A DNA stretch of 64,000 nt, from NCBI RefSeq assembly GCF_013283645.1, contig NZ_JABEKV010000004.1:310001-374000 (forward strand), in the 5' to 3' direction. The notes beneath the pieces are model-generated. The model did no database searches. It was not told the origin of the DNA and saw nothing but the letters and a program-made list of their open reading frames with translations. Position numbers and translations under genes: made by a program. Every line of letters begins with the position of its first letter. The first letter of the stretch is position 1. Below are positions 27,401 to 35,443 of this stretch, piece after piece. Source of the DNA: Sinorhizobium psoraleae. GTDB taxonomy: Bacteria; Pseudomonadota; Alphaproteobacteria; Rhizobiales; Rhizobiaceae.

Positions 27401-29218
27401 CGTGTCCTCGTCGACTGCGATCGAAATGGGCGCGGTTACCACCGGCCCGTCATTGACTGGCGTCACGGCAAGCGTCACCGTGTCGCTGCCGGTTTGCGCG
27501 CCGCCGCTGCCGGTGTTCCCGCCATCGTTGATCGTCGCCGTCAGCGTCACATTGCCCGTGGCGTTGGCGGCTGTCGTGTAGGCGACGTTCGCGGCAGCGA
27601 TAAAGGCATTGATGTTGGCGATCGTCCCGGTGAGGGTCAGTGCGGTCCCGCTTCCCCCGACCGTCACGCCACCGCCGCTGGTGGCGGCAAGGCTTCCGGC
27701 GCCGACCGAGAGCGTGACGGTTACGCTTGCACCACCCGCGTCGGTGTCGGAGAAGCTGATCCCGGTGATCGCGGTTGCAACGTCTTCGACGACGCTGATG
27801 CTGGCCGGAACCGTCACCTCAGGCGCATCGTTGACTGACGTCAGCGCGACGGTCTTGGTGGCGATATTGCTGCTTTCCAGCCCGTCATCGATCGCGAAGC
27901 TGATCGTTCTCGTCGCAGTCGTCGGCAAATTCGAGCTGTTCGTGTAGGTGACGGCGCGCAGCGCAGCCTGCCATTCGGCCAGCGTCGCCGTGCCGCCCGC
28001 GGAGATCAGCGTCAGCACGCCGGTCGCGGCGTCGTAGGACGCCGCGATGTTGCCCATCGTGCCGCCATCATTCGTGAAGCCGAGAACATCCTGGCCGGAC
28101 TGGAAATTGCCGGTAATGGCAACCGTGGCGGAGGCGAGGGTGGTGTTGTCGCTGTCGGAGACGGTAATGCCGCCATCGACGGTGATTGCTGCATTGCCCT
28201 CGGCAAACGCGGCACTGCCGCCGGATGTGGTCACGACCGGAGCGTCATTCGGAGAAACGAGATTTATCGTCGTCTGTGTCGATGCCGACGTGCCGCTCTC
28301 GGCATCGCGAACGGTCAGCGAGATGGTTCTCGTGCCGCTGGGGGACGCACCCAGGTTGCTATAGGTAAGATTGTGGATGATGGCGTCGATTGCCGCGGTC
28401 GTTGCGCTGCCATTGAGCGTGACTTGCAGGAAGCTCGAGCTCGTGCCGCCTCCGCTCAACGTTCCGATCACTACGCCGCCATAGGTGACATCGCTGCCGG
28501 AAATGCCGATCTGTCCGGCGGCGGTGCCTTCGTTGCGCAGGCCGAGCGCATCTTCGCCCGCGATGCGCCCGGAAAGCGTGAAGCGGACCTGTCCGCCGCT
28601 CCAGCCGGTGTTGTCGGGGTCGGTGACGGCGGCGAGACTGGCGGTGTCGACGAGGACAGCGCTCTGGCTGCCACTAACGTAGTCCTTCGCGTCGGCGGCA
28701 TCGAAATTCGCGACGACCGGTCGATTGTTCGAGTCGATCGTTATGTTGTCGAGCCAGAAGCTCATCGTGCCGGTCGTGGTCGTGTCCGGAATGATGATGT
28801 CGGCCAGGCTGAGCGACGTTCCCCTTGCGACGGCGGGAACGCTGCCGCCAAAGCTCGCTCGATAGTAGTACGGCCCGACGCCGTCTCCGTGGATCCCGTC
28901 ATCGGGCCAGGATGTGCTGTCGACATTCAAGGAGGGTGCCCAGCCGCCGCTGACCATCGGATCAGCGTTCACACTGATCTGGTAGTCGTAGAAGTCGATC
29001 AGCGCGCCCGTTGCGCTGGTGATGGTGATCGTGAACTGCTCGCCGCCATAGGCCGGATCCTCGGTGAAGTTGAACCGGCCGTTATCGAAATTGGCGCTCC
29101 AGTTGCCTTGCGCCGCTATCGTGAAGACCAGCCCGCCGGCGCTGAGGGTGGTGTCGGCCCCGCCCGCCGATCCGTCGGTGATCTGGCCGGCGGAAAAGTC
29201 GATCAATGTCTGCGCCAT
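24482..29218 (-). CDS. Large RTX exoprotein with cadherin-like and CSPG-like repeats
   Basis: This 1578-residue secreted protein carries no classical signal peptide. After a unique N-terminal domain (~1-190) come cadherin-like modules ending in NDAP or NDGP (about residues 190-840), a domain with TFAYTVQKGD, and three CSPG/cadherin-3-like repeats of ~105 residues marked by AEGGSYKL, GLVTFRHNGSE and FTV. A final cadherin module leads into RTX calcium-binding nonapeptides (GGAGNDTINGGAGKDTIVGG, LTGGAGNDTF). The serralysin-type C-terminus (DIITDFGNGDDVISL, GDVTGDGRADFQIELSG) predicts type I secretion. The start at 29218 follows CAGGAG. No ABC exporter is encoded nearby. Likely role: calcium-dependent adhesin or matrix protein; no catalytic domain was recognised. 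Confidence 0.9.
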   Translation of the reverse strand: MAQTLIDFSAGQITDGSAGGADTTLSAGGLVFTIAAQGNWSANFDNGRFNFTEDPAYGGEQFTITITSATGALIDFYDYQISVNADPMVSGGWAPSLNVDSTSWPDDGIHGDGVGPYYYRASFGGSVPAVARGTSLSLADIIIPDTTTTGTMSFWLDNITIDSNNRPVVANFDAADAKDYVSGSQSAVLVDTASLAAVTDPDNTGWSGGQVRFTLSGRIAGEDALGLRNEGTAAGQIGISGSDVTYGGVVIGTLSGGGTSSSFLQVTLNGSATTAAIDAIIHNLTYSNLGASPSGTRTISLTVRDAESGTSASTQTTINLVSPNDAPVVTTSGGSAAFAEGNAAITVDGGITVSDSDNTTLASATVAITGNFQSGQDVLGFTNDGGTMGNIAASYDAATGVLTLISAGGTATLAEWQAALRAVTYTNSSNLPTTATRTISFAIDDGLESSNIATKTVALTSVNDAPEVTVPASISVVEDVATAITGISFSDTDAGGASVTVTLSVGAGSLAATSGGGVTVGGSGTALTLTGTIANINAFIAAANVAYTTAANATGNVTLTATINDGGNTGSGGAQTGSDTVTLAVTPVNDGPVVTAPISIAVDEDTATAITGIIISDVDAGSASISVTLSLASGTLAGSSGGGVAVAGSGTGSLTLSGSIADINAFIAASNVTFTPAANTTSNVVLTALVNDGGNSGIGGALTTPATVTFVVTAVNDAPVNHVPVQQVTETDAPVLFSSGNGNAITISDTDAGGGTVRVTLTASNGVLALAGTTGLVFITGSGSADSTMTFEGTVTDINTALNGMSFLPTGGYSGPASLQITTNDLGLAGSGGMQSDTDTIAINVGPPKVVNVEGMFDTTYHMRDTVTIVVTFDKAISVDTTGGRPTLLLETGAIDREAVYLGGSGSKTLTFAYTVQKGDSSADLDYASINALMLNGATIKALNSLDALLTLPSVGGSHSIGGQNDIVIDGSFGAPSLTGDRQASLAEGASYTFTVEDFFSDPADNAADAVFTVSGVNHGKLLVNGAEASQFTGAQLANGLVTFQHDGSEDYFAPFYVHVDDGTDRFLLSIDSINDAPIRTGDLRAAVAEGGSYKLTVADVNFTDPDGAAPYIEIQVSNLKNGVVFVNGAETTSFTAADIKNGLVTFRHNGSETSSASFQFTASDGYETTPPIPATFNFTVNPVNDAPRLTGDLKATVTEGGSYKLVAADLGFTDPDDTAAGVAFNVSSVTNGTVLVNGVAATRFTGAQLAAGLVTFRHNGSETTAASFKVAVEDGNEDLSAPVPATFTFTVSAANDAPSLALTQRLAAIAENASTASERKVADLLVTDDKLGSNVLTLAGADSALFAVHDNALWLKAGARLDFETNPFLDVSVLVDDRTIGTGAEVTKAVRVSVADAVERYVGSSGANTLTGTSAASEYFDGGAGNDTINGGAGKDTIVGGLGADRLTGGAGNDTFVFNLIDDSAKGFSGYVNNVAYGPASGAGYRDIITDFGNGDDVISLTAIDANTALVGNQGFTWRGKGEFTRKAGELIYKTFDTTGTANDKTIVYGDVTGDGRADFQIELSGLKPLTAGDFLL

Positions 29219-29505
29219 GTCTGCACTCCTGCGATGGTCCACCGGTCTGCTGGCGACAGCGGTGCCAAATGAATGTCGGCGATTGCCGGCTTACGGACGG
29301 GAGTTGGGCCGGCCATCAAGGCTCTGGGCTCACCCGTCCCTGCTGATTATCGATCTACAGTGCCGATCGCCCTTCGAGGCGTGCGAAAAAATCACTGTAA
29401 TATCTCGTTTAAATAAGATTTTTGTCTCTAACTTTGTTGAAGGCCAATGCCTTCGCCTCCGCCCCTCGTTCACCCCCGACGGCTGACGTTCCCCTTCGTC
29501 AAGCC

Positions 29506-30276
29506 TTAAAGTCGCCACCTCAGCCCGACGCGCACGACATCGAAATCGAGGTCGTTCTCGAAGCGCGGGAAAGCGCCGGCCGGATCGATTGCCGCGCCGG
29601 TGGCGGTGACATTGTCGAAATCGTAATGGAGATATTCGAGCGAGGCCGACCAGTTCGGCGCGAGGCGCCATTCCGCCCCGGCGCCGGCCACCCAGCCGGT
29701 CTTGACGCCTCCGCCGGAGACATCCATGAGGCCGATCGTCGGGAAGGTCTGCGTGTCGAAGGCTCGTACGTCGATATCGGCGACCGCCAAACCGCCGGTT
29801 ACGTAGAACAGGAGGTCCTCGGCGGCGATGCCGGCGCGCAGGCGCGCGGTACCGGCCCAATCGGTGTCGAAGCTCGTTCGCGTGTCTCCAACGATCTTCG
29901 ATGCCCCGCCGGAGCTGAGGTCCATCAGGCTGAAATCGATCGCACCGCCGAACACCAGCGACAGCCCGTCGACGTCCACTTGCCGGTCGCATCCGGCCTC
30001 GACGCCGCCGATCGCTGCGTGGTCGTCGCTCTCGATCACCTCATAGGGTGCGCCGAGGCTGTTCCAGGATGTGCCCGTGCCGGCGAAGGCGCCTTCGGTA
30101 AACGGTGAATCGGTCGCCTCTGCTTTGGCGTGCGCGTAACCTGCATGGGCGCCGACATAGCAGCCGGACCAGTTGCTTGAGGCGGCCTCATGTGTGAGAT
30201 CGCCGGCTTGCACTCCGTAAGCGCAAAGCAACAGCGCTCCCGCGGCAAGCCCCGCGGACAAATTATGGCCGGACAT
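29506..30276 (-). CDS. Outer membrane beta-barrel protein (Omp25-like)
   Basis: This is a 256-residue protein with signal peptide (LAAGALLLCAYGVQAG), then NWSGCYVGAHAGYAHAKAE and alternating barrel strands (GTARLRAGIAAEDLLFYVTG, WVAGAGAEWRLAPNWSASLEYLHYDF), closing with DVVRVGLRWRL. The opening strand and the penultimate EYLHYDF motif are those of the Omp25/porin family found throughout Rhizobiales. TGAGGA precedes the start. It lies downstream of the GbdR-like gene on the same strand, separated by a hairpin. Confidence 0.9.
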   Translation of the reverse strand: MSGHNLSAGLAAGALLLCAYGVQAGDLTHEAASSNWSGCYVGAHAGYAHAKAEATDSPFTEGAFAGTGTSWNSLGAPYEVIESDDHAAIGGVEAGCDRQVDVDGLSLVFGGAIDFSLMDLSSGGASKIVGDTRTSFDTDWAGTARLRAGIAAEDLLFYVTGGLAVADIDVRAFDTQTFPTIGLMDVSGGGVKTGWVAGAGAEWRLAPNWSASLEYLHYDFDNVTATGAAIDPAGAFPRFENDLDFDVVRVGLRWRL

Positions 30277-30437
30277 GCATTCCTCATGAGGTCAAGAACA
30301 GATGCGATTGGCGAACGCCTTTCGCGTTATGCGAGCATAGAGGGCGTCGGGCAGCAGGAAAAGCCGGAGGTAAAAATAATATTAATGGACCTTTGCTTCC
30401 GCGCGAACGGAGAAAATAATGCACTATTCAACGCATT

Positions 30438-30471
30438 ACGGAGATCTCTTCGTCCTGTAAGAGATCTCCGT
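30438..30471. terminator. Perfect 13-bp inverted repeat
   Basis: ACGGAGATCTCTT (30438-30450) pairs perfectly with AAGAGATCTCCGT (30459-30471) across an 8-nt loop. It lies 53 bp beyond the stop of the regulator gene and 160 bp before the barrel gene. It lacks a clean T-tract, so it may be a terminator, an RNA-stability element or an operator. Confidence 0.55.
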
Positions 30472-30523
30472 ATGTGTTTGACTCCACGCTGCGCGTAAAG
30501 ATTTGGCAGGTGGTGTGGCAGAT

Positions 30524-31528
30524 TCAGCGCGCCATCTGCAGCGTCAGCTTGCGCTCTGCGCGCTCCTGCTGGGGCGAGCGATTGTAGAGCTCGCGATAAC
30601 ACTTGGAGAAATGTGAGGCGGAGACGAAGCCGCAGGCAACGGCCACCTCGACCACCGGCATCGACGATTGGATCAGCAGATGACGGGCACGGTCGAGCCG
30701 GATCTCAAGATAGTAGCGTGCCGGCGAGCGACCCATTTCCTGGCGGAAAAGACGCTCGATCTGGCGGCGGGAAAGATCGGCGTTCTCGGCGATCTCCAGC
30801 AGCGACAGAGGTTCGGCGAGATTGCTTTCCATCAGCTCGATGATCGACAGAACCTTGGAGTTCTGCACGCCGAGACGGGCCCTGAGCGGCAGGCGCTGGC
30901 GGTCATGCGGTCCGCGCACGCGGTCGGTCAGCGCCTGTTCGCAGACGCGATTTACGAGGCTCTCGCCGAAATCCTGATCGATCAGGTTCAGCATCATGTC
31001 GAGCGAGGCGGTGCCGCCGGCACAAGTGTAAATGTTGCTGTCGATCTCGTAGAGATCGGCATAGACCTCGGCCTGCGGGAAGCTTTCCGAGAAGCCGGGC
31101 AGGTTTTCCCAGTGGATGGCGCAGCGCTTGCCCGTGAGGAGGCCTGCGGATGCCAGCACATGGGCACCGGTACAGAGACTGCCGACGGCGACGCCGCGGT
31201 TGTAGACCTCGCGCAGCCAGGCGTTGACCGACTTGTTCTGGAAATCCTCGACATAGATGCCGGAACAGACGAGCACCATCGACGGCCGGTTCTCGCCGCC
31301 GAGAAACTTGCGCTCGTCGGCAAGGGAGGTGTTGACCTCGAGCGCGATGCCGCTGGAGGAAAAGACCTTCTGACCGTCTGTGGAGGCGAGGCGCCATGTA
31401 TAGGCCTCGTAACCGAGCATCCGGTTGGCGATGCGGAGCGTTTCGATCGCCGCCGAGAAGGGCAGCATGGAAAAGTTCGGCACCAGAAAGAAAACGAGCG
31501 AACGCTTTTTGGTCAGGGGTTTGTTCAT
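30524..31528 (-). CDS. GlxA-type AraC family regulator, GbdR-like
   Basis: This is a 334-residue regulator. The N-terminal DJ-1/PfpI-like sensor (residues 9-190; VGSLCTGAHVLASAGLLTGKRCAIHWEN) is followed by an AraC DNA-binding domain (residues ~225-325; LLEIAENADLSRRQIERLFRQ, VVEVAVACGFVSASHFSKCYREL). The C-terminal half resembles GbdR, the glycine betaine/dimethylglycine-responsive activator of Pseudomonas, closely in pattern (EEPL, SRRQxERLF, CGFVSxxHFSKCYRE). The start at 31528 follows GGGAGG; the in-frame extension to 31879 was rejected. It is a candidate regulator of the betaine-related genes elsewhere in the window, but this is inference. Confidence 0.9.
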   Translation of the reverse strand: MNKPLTKKRSLVFFLVPNFSMLPFSAAIETLRIANRMLGYEAYTWRLASTDGQKVFSSSGIALEVNTSLADERKFLGGENRPSMVLVCSGIYVEDFQNKSVNAWLREVYNRGVAVGSLCTGAHVLASAGLLTGKRCAIHWENLPGFSESFPQAEVYADLYEIDSNIYTCAGGTASLDMMLNLIDQDFGESLVNRVCEQALTDRVRGPHDRQRLPLRARLGVQNSKVLSIIELMESNLAEPLSLLEIAENADLSRRQIERLFRQEMGRSPARYYLEIRLDRARHLLIQSSMPVVEVAVACGFVSASHFSKCYRELYNRSPQQERAERKLTLQMAR

Positions 31529-31593
31529 GAGGCCTCCCAGGCTTACGCTGCGCATATTCGTCGCGTGGAACAGGCCGCTCGGCTTGTCAATTT

Positions 31594-31701
31594 GCGACAT
31601 TGACATGGAAAGCCGCGACTGCAAAGAAATTTCCCATTGCGACATGGCGACAATGGCGACCGTCTCCGGCCGCTTTCCGCCGATTTTGTGAAATAGCGAC
31701 A
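31594..31701. promoter_or_regulatory. Clustered GCGACA direct repeats upstream of the GbdR-like gene
   Basis: GCGACA occurs at 31594, 31639, 31647 and 31696, with GCGACC at 31656, all within 110 bp of the gene-free stretch 31529-31967. They may be binding sites for the regulator itself or a promoter-associated repeat. The spacing is irregular. Confidence 0.35.
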
Positions 31702-31947
31702 CAATGCGTCCGGTGCATGGCGCAATCTGGCAAAAAACGCTCTGGCTGAGTTGCGTTTGCACTTGCGTCTCTTGGTTGTAACGTTGTTGATTGCGACCTC
31801 TCGAAAGGGCGCTTCGGGCGTGTCGGTATTTGACAAGCTCTCTTGCGCGGCCCGCAGTGTGCGACGCGAGCCTCATCAATACCGGAGGCGTCCTGCGCAG
31901 TCGCCCGGTTCGGCGGCGTTTCCGGCGAGCTTGCTCTTGGGGTAAAT

Positions 31948-31964
31948 ATAGGGTACTCCCCTAT
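31948..31964. promoter_or_regulatory. Candidate DmeR operator
   Basis: The inverted repeat ATAGGG-TACTC-CCCTAT lies just upstream of the dmeR start. It contains TACT next to a C tract, as in the operators of the RcnR/FrmR family. Placement between promoter and start fits autorepression of dmeRF. Confidence 0.7.
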
Positions 31965-31967
31965 GCT

Positions 31968-32258
31968 ATGCACACGATCCGGAACCAAACGAAACTGCTC
32001 GCCCGCGTCCGCCGCCTGAAGGGACAGATGGAGGCGATCGAGCGCGCGCTGGAGGCCGAGCGGCCCTGCGGCGAAATCCTCAACCTGGTGGCCTCGGTGC
32101 GCGGCGCGGTCCAAGGCCTTACTGTCGAGTTGATCGAGGACCATATTCGCGAACATGTTGCCGCGCCGGGGACGGGCGCCGATCGCGAGCAGGAGCAGCG
32201 CGCCCGCGAGCAGGGCGCCGACGAATTGATCGAAGTCGTCAGGAGATACCTGAAATGA
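31968..32258 (+). CDS. dmeR: Nickel/cobalt-sensing repressor of the RcnR/CsoR family
   Basis: This 96-residue all-helical repressor of the DUF156 family has an N-terminal His-2 (MHTIRNQTKLLARVRRLKGQ), Cys at about residue 34 (ERPCGEIL) and a His in EDHIREHV. These positions match metal ligands in RcnR/DmeR-type sensors (H, C, H). It overlaps dmeF by 4 bp (ATGA). The longer frame from 31791 was rejected because the family starts here and the operator would lie in coding sequence. DmeR is known in Rhizobium to repress dmeRF until Ni or Co binds. Confidence 0.9.
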   Translation: MHTIRNQTKLLARVRRLKGQMEAIERALEAERPCGEILNLVASVRGAVQGLTVELIEDHIREHVAAPGTGADREQEQRAREQGADELIEVVRRYLK

Positions 32259-33205
32259 ACAAGGCCCATCTTTCCGCCTCGTCCGGCCACGATCATGTGT
32301 TTCTCGGTGAGAATCACCAGCGCAACGAGCGCCGCACCTGGTTCGTCATTGCGCTGACCGCGACAATGATGGTCGCGGAAATCGCGGCGGGCACGTTCTA
32401 TGGCTCGATGGCGCTCGTCGCCGATGGCTGGCACATGTCGACGCATGCCGCCGCCATGCTGATTGCGGCGCTCGCCTATCTCTTTGCCCGACGCAACGCT
32501 CGCAACCGCCGTTTCACCTTCGGCACCGGCAAGCTCGGCGATCTCGCCGGTTTCGCAAGCGCGATCGTGCTTGCGCTGATTGCACTGCTGATCGGCTGGG
32601 AAAGCCTCGTCCGTCTCATGAACCCGGTGGCGATCAGCTTCCCGCAGGCGATTTCCGTCGCCGTGCTCGGCCTTGTCGTCAATCTCGTCAGCGCCTGGCT
32701 GCTGCGTGATGATCATTCCCATCATCACCATCACCACCACCACGATCACGATCATGCGCAGGGTGCGCGCGGCCATGGCCGCGACAACAATCTGCGCGCC
32801 GCCTATCTGCACGTGCTGGCGGATGCACTGACCTCGGTCCTGGCGATCGTCGCCCTGGCAGCGGGAAGTCTTTACGGCTGGCTGTGGCTCGATCCCTTGA
32901 TGGGCGTTGTCGGCGCGCTGGTCATCGCCCGCTGGTCCGCGGGCCTGATCCGCGACGCCGGCAGCGTGCTTCTGGATTACATTCCGGCGGGCGAGGAGCT
33001 ACCGGAGGAGATCCGCGCGGCGATCGAGAGGGACGGCGATCGCATCACGGATCTCCACGTCTGGCAGCTCGGCCCCGGCCATCACGGCGCCATCGTTTCG
33101 CTGGTGACGAAAAATCCGCAAAGCCCATCGCTCTATCGCGACAAGCTCCGGCATCTCCACGAGCTCTCGCACGTGACGGTCGAAGTCGAGCGCCTGGCGG
33201 CATGA
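32255..33205 (+). CDS. dmeF: Cation diffusion facilitator, Co/Ni efflux
   Basis: This is a 316-residue CDF transporter with six predicted membrane helices. Transport-site acidic/His residues are visible in ALVADGWHMSTHA and HVLADALTSV. A long cytosolic His loop (HHHHHHHHDHDHAQ, residues ~150-170) lies between helices IV and V, and there is a C-terminal ferredoxin-like metal-binding domain (DLHVWQLGPGHHGAIV). The DmeF subgroup exports Co2+ and Ni2+. It is translationally coupled to dmeR. Confidence 0.93.
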   Translation: MNKAHLSASSGHDHVFLGENHQRNERRTWFVIALTATMMVAEIAAGTFYGSMALVADGWHMSTHAAAMLIAALAYLFARRNARNRRFTFGTGKLGDLAGFASAIVLALIALLIGWESLVRLMNPVAISFPQAISVAVLGLVVNLVSAWLLRDDHSHHHHHHHHDHDHAQGARGHGRDNNLRAAYLHVLADALTSVLAIVALAAGSLYGWLWLDPLMGVVGALVIARWSAGLIRDAGSVLLDYIPAGEELPEEIRAAIERDGDRITDLHVWQLGPGHHGAIVSLVTKNPQSPSLYRDKLRHLHELSHVTVEVERLAA

Positions 33206-33326
33206 AATTGCGCGCCGCTGTCTGCATCGGCCCGGGTGGCTGAGCGATGCGGCAGAAAGTAACACTTGGAACGGAAGCATCCGTTAGGTTATCCAGCGTA
33301 CCCAAGGCGCCCGAAGGAGGACGCGT

Positions 33327-34403
33327 GTGAACGGTACGATGCATTTTCTCAACAGTCTGGGTCTGATGGCGTTGCTGGCGATCTTCTACGGCTCGCTGCT
33401 GCGTCGACGCATGTCAAGTGCGCTGCGGAAAGTGGTGATGGGCTTGCTGTTCGGCGGTGCGGCGGCGATCGCGGTTTTCCAACCCATCTATCTAGGCTCC
33501 GGCGTGCTGGTCGATGCGCGCAACCTCATCGTCGGTTGCGCTTCCGCATTCTTCGGCCCGCTCGGAGCCTCCGCCACGCTGATCATCACCGCCATCGCCC
33601 GCGTCCATGCCGGTGGAATCGGATTGTCGGCCGGGCTTGCATCCATGGTCATCGCCTATCTGATGGGAGTCATCTGGGCGCAATCGGTGCGATCGCGGTT
33701 GAACAGCACCTTCGTGAGCTTCCTCGCGCTTGGCGCGATGATTTCGCTCAGCCTGCTCGGCACGCTGCTGCTGCCGGCGGTGCTTCGAACGAAACTTTTG
33801 TCCGAGATCGGCGCCTTCAGCGTCGGCTTCAATCTCTTCGGAGCGGTCATTCTCGGTGGCTTCATCGACAGGGAACGGCGGCACGCGGCGCGTGAGTCGC
33901 GGCTCAGCAATGAAGCAAAGACCGATCCGCTGACCGGCCTCCTGAACAGGCGCAGTTTCCAGGAGCGATACGAACGGCAGGCGCAGGAGCGCAACCGCAT
34001 CGGCTCGGCCCTGCTGGTTGTCGACCTCGACCATTTCAAGGATATCAACGACGCCAATGGCCACGACGTCGGCGACATCGTGCTGCAGTCCGTCGGCCGC
34101 CTGCTGAGCGACACCGTACGGCAAAGCGATGTAGTCGCCAGGATGGGCGGCGAGGAGTTCGTGGTTTTCCTGCCGAACACGGAATTCGGCAGCGCCAGGT
34201 CATTGGCGGAACGCATCCGGCAGAATGTCCAGGGGGCAGGCCTCGAGGTGGATGGCAGGCAGATCAGCATCACCACAAGCGTTGGCGGACACTGGCACCA
34301 TGGCATCGTCGATCTCGCCGTGGCGCTGAAGCAGGCCGACGTCGCCCTCTACCGGGCTAAGGAAAGCGGCCGCAACAGGGTGGAGTTCAACCTGGCCGCC
34401 TGA
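33327..34403 (+). CDS. Membrane-bound diguanylate cyclase (GGDEF)
   Basis: This 358-residue protein has an N-terminal membrane module of five to six helices (residues ~1-185, 5TM-LYT-like, LGSGVLVDARNLIVGCASAFFGPLGA). A C-terminal GGDEF domain begins at about residue 200 (TDPLTGLLNRRSF) with the active-site motif GGEEF and metal ligand VVDLDHFKDIND. It should make cyclic di-GMP from two GTP. No EAL domain is present. The I-site (RxxD four residues before GGEEF) appears as RQSDVVARMGGEEF. The start is GTG behind AAGGAGG. Confidence 0.93.
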   Translation: MNGTMHFLNSLGLMALLAIFYGSLLRRRMSSALRKVVMGLLFGGAAAIAVFQPIYLGSGVLVDARNLIVGCASAFFGPLGASATLIITAIARVHAGGIGLSAGLASMVIAYLMGVIWAQSVRSRLNSTFVSFLALGAMISLSLLGTLLLPAVLRTKLLSEIGAFSVGFNLFGAVILGGFIDRERRHAARESRLSNEAKTDPLTGLLNRRSFQERYERQAQERNRIGSALLVVDLDHFKDINDANGHDVGDIVLQSVGRLLSDTVRQSDVVARMGGEEFVVFLPNTEFGSARSLAERIRQNVQGAGLEVDGRQISITTSVGGHWHHGIVDLAVALKQADVALYRAKESGRNRVEFNLAA

Positions 34404-34468
34404 GGCTGGAACTTCCGGGACCATTAGCATCCGGACGAGCCGCGAACCGCGCAAGGCCTCAAACAAAA

Positions 34469-34495
34469 AGGGCATTCCGTTTCGGGAATGCCCTT
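34469..34495 (-). terminator. Terminator between convergent genes
   Basis: AAGGGCATTCC pairs with GGGAATGCCCTT. On the minus strand it is followed by TTTTTGTTT, ending the DUF1127 gene, and it may also serve the diguanylate cyclase gene. Confidence 0.85.
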
Positions 34496-34549
34496 GGAGG
34501 AGGTCAAGTCTTGCCCGATGTCGGGCGGGAGGACATTTAACGTCGGCGC

Positions 34550-34747
34550 TCATTGTTCGGTCTTGTGGACCTCGTCGTCGGCGGACGGGAAGCCGATATC
34601 CTTCAGGGTGTCGTAGGACAGGCTTTCCAGGACGACTTCATTGCGGTGCCGCTTCCAGGCGGCCCAGGCGCGCGCGCGCAGGTTGAACAGGCCGGGCAGG
34701 GCGGACAGCCCGTGGCTCGATGACGATGATGACTGGTTCGTGGACAT
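34550..34747 (-). CDS. DUF1127 domain small protein
   Basis: This 65-residue protein has a Ser-rich N-terminus and a DUF1127 core (RAWAAWKRHRNEVVLESLSYDTLKDIGF). DUF1127 proteins are short, Arg-rich and in rhizobia and relatives have been linked to phosphate/carbon metabolism and RNA turnover. The stretch upstream is AT-rich. It lies in the same orientation as the 114-residue gene upstream of it. Confidence 0.85.
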   Translation of the reverse strand: MSTNQSSSSSSHGLSALPGLFNLRARAWAAWKRHRNEVVLESLSYDTLKDIGFPSADDEVHKTEQ

Positions 34748-34870
34748 TTCTGGTTCCTTCTGAGTCTCTCAAAAGGTCGCGACCATGAAAGTACATATGG
34801 TGCAACCTCATTGATCATTCAAACGAATATGTTTGATGCTTTTCATCAAACATGGTGATCGGTTGCCGCC

Positions 34871-35215
34871 TTATGAAACAACTCTATCCGATAGCGTCAC
34901 CGGTTGTTGTTCCGCGAGTAACAGGTCATTCCTGACCCGTGCCGGAAGTTTCGCCAGTTCGCGGCGGGTTTCCACCCGGTTCCTGGCAATGTTGCTCGCG
35001 TGCCGCCTTGTAGCGATCCGGTCGATAAGGGACCGGGCGCGCGACAGGAGGGCGAGGACGATGTCGCCGTCTCCGGCGATCTTCGAGGGAAGCGCCGCAG
35101 TTTCCGGCTGAAGCCGAACGATCGCGTCCTGCTTGGTCTTGGCTGCCATCTGCCTGCCGCCTTTGACGTAAGAGGCATTGCCGTGCGGTGTAAACACCAA
35201 TGTCAACGCAGACAT
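34871..35215 (-). CDS. Hypothetical 114-residue protein
   Basis: This is a soluble basic protein (MSALTLVFTPHGNASYVKGG...) with an Arg-rich helical second half (LLSRARSLIDRIATRRHASN, ARNRVETRRELAKLPARVRND). The ending resembles the L-P-x-R-x-R-x-D-L pattern of DUF1127-related tails, but the similarity is weak. GGAAGGAAG precedes the start. It is divergent from the LysR gene. Confidence 0.65.
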   Translation of the reverse strand: MSALTLVFTPHGNASYVKGGRQMAAKTKQDAIVRLQPETAALPSKIAGDGDIVLALLSRARSLIDRIATRRHASNIARNRVETRRELAKLPARVRNDLLLAEQQPVTLSDRVVS

Positions 35216-35443
35216 GAGCTTCCTCCTTCCGGGATCGCGCTGCCCTGGATCGGGTCGATCCAGAAGCATGGACGGGATCGGTTCCTCTGAAGTTCGGGCG
35301 GGACGTGGGCGAAAAATTCGCTTCCCCCTTGTCTGATCCTGCCCTGAACCTTCCTTGCAGCTTGACTATCGCCCACCAGTGATGTTCAATCAAACGAAAT
35401 GAAATCATGTTATCTTTCAGATTTTCTGAATGAGGATTCCGCC

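Noticed and set aside
25772..27838. 688-codon plus-strand open frame inside the RTX gene
   Set aside because: Antisense shadow of a repetitive GC-rich gene; its Asp/Gly/Arg-rich translation has no domain logic and no ribosome-binding site.
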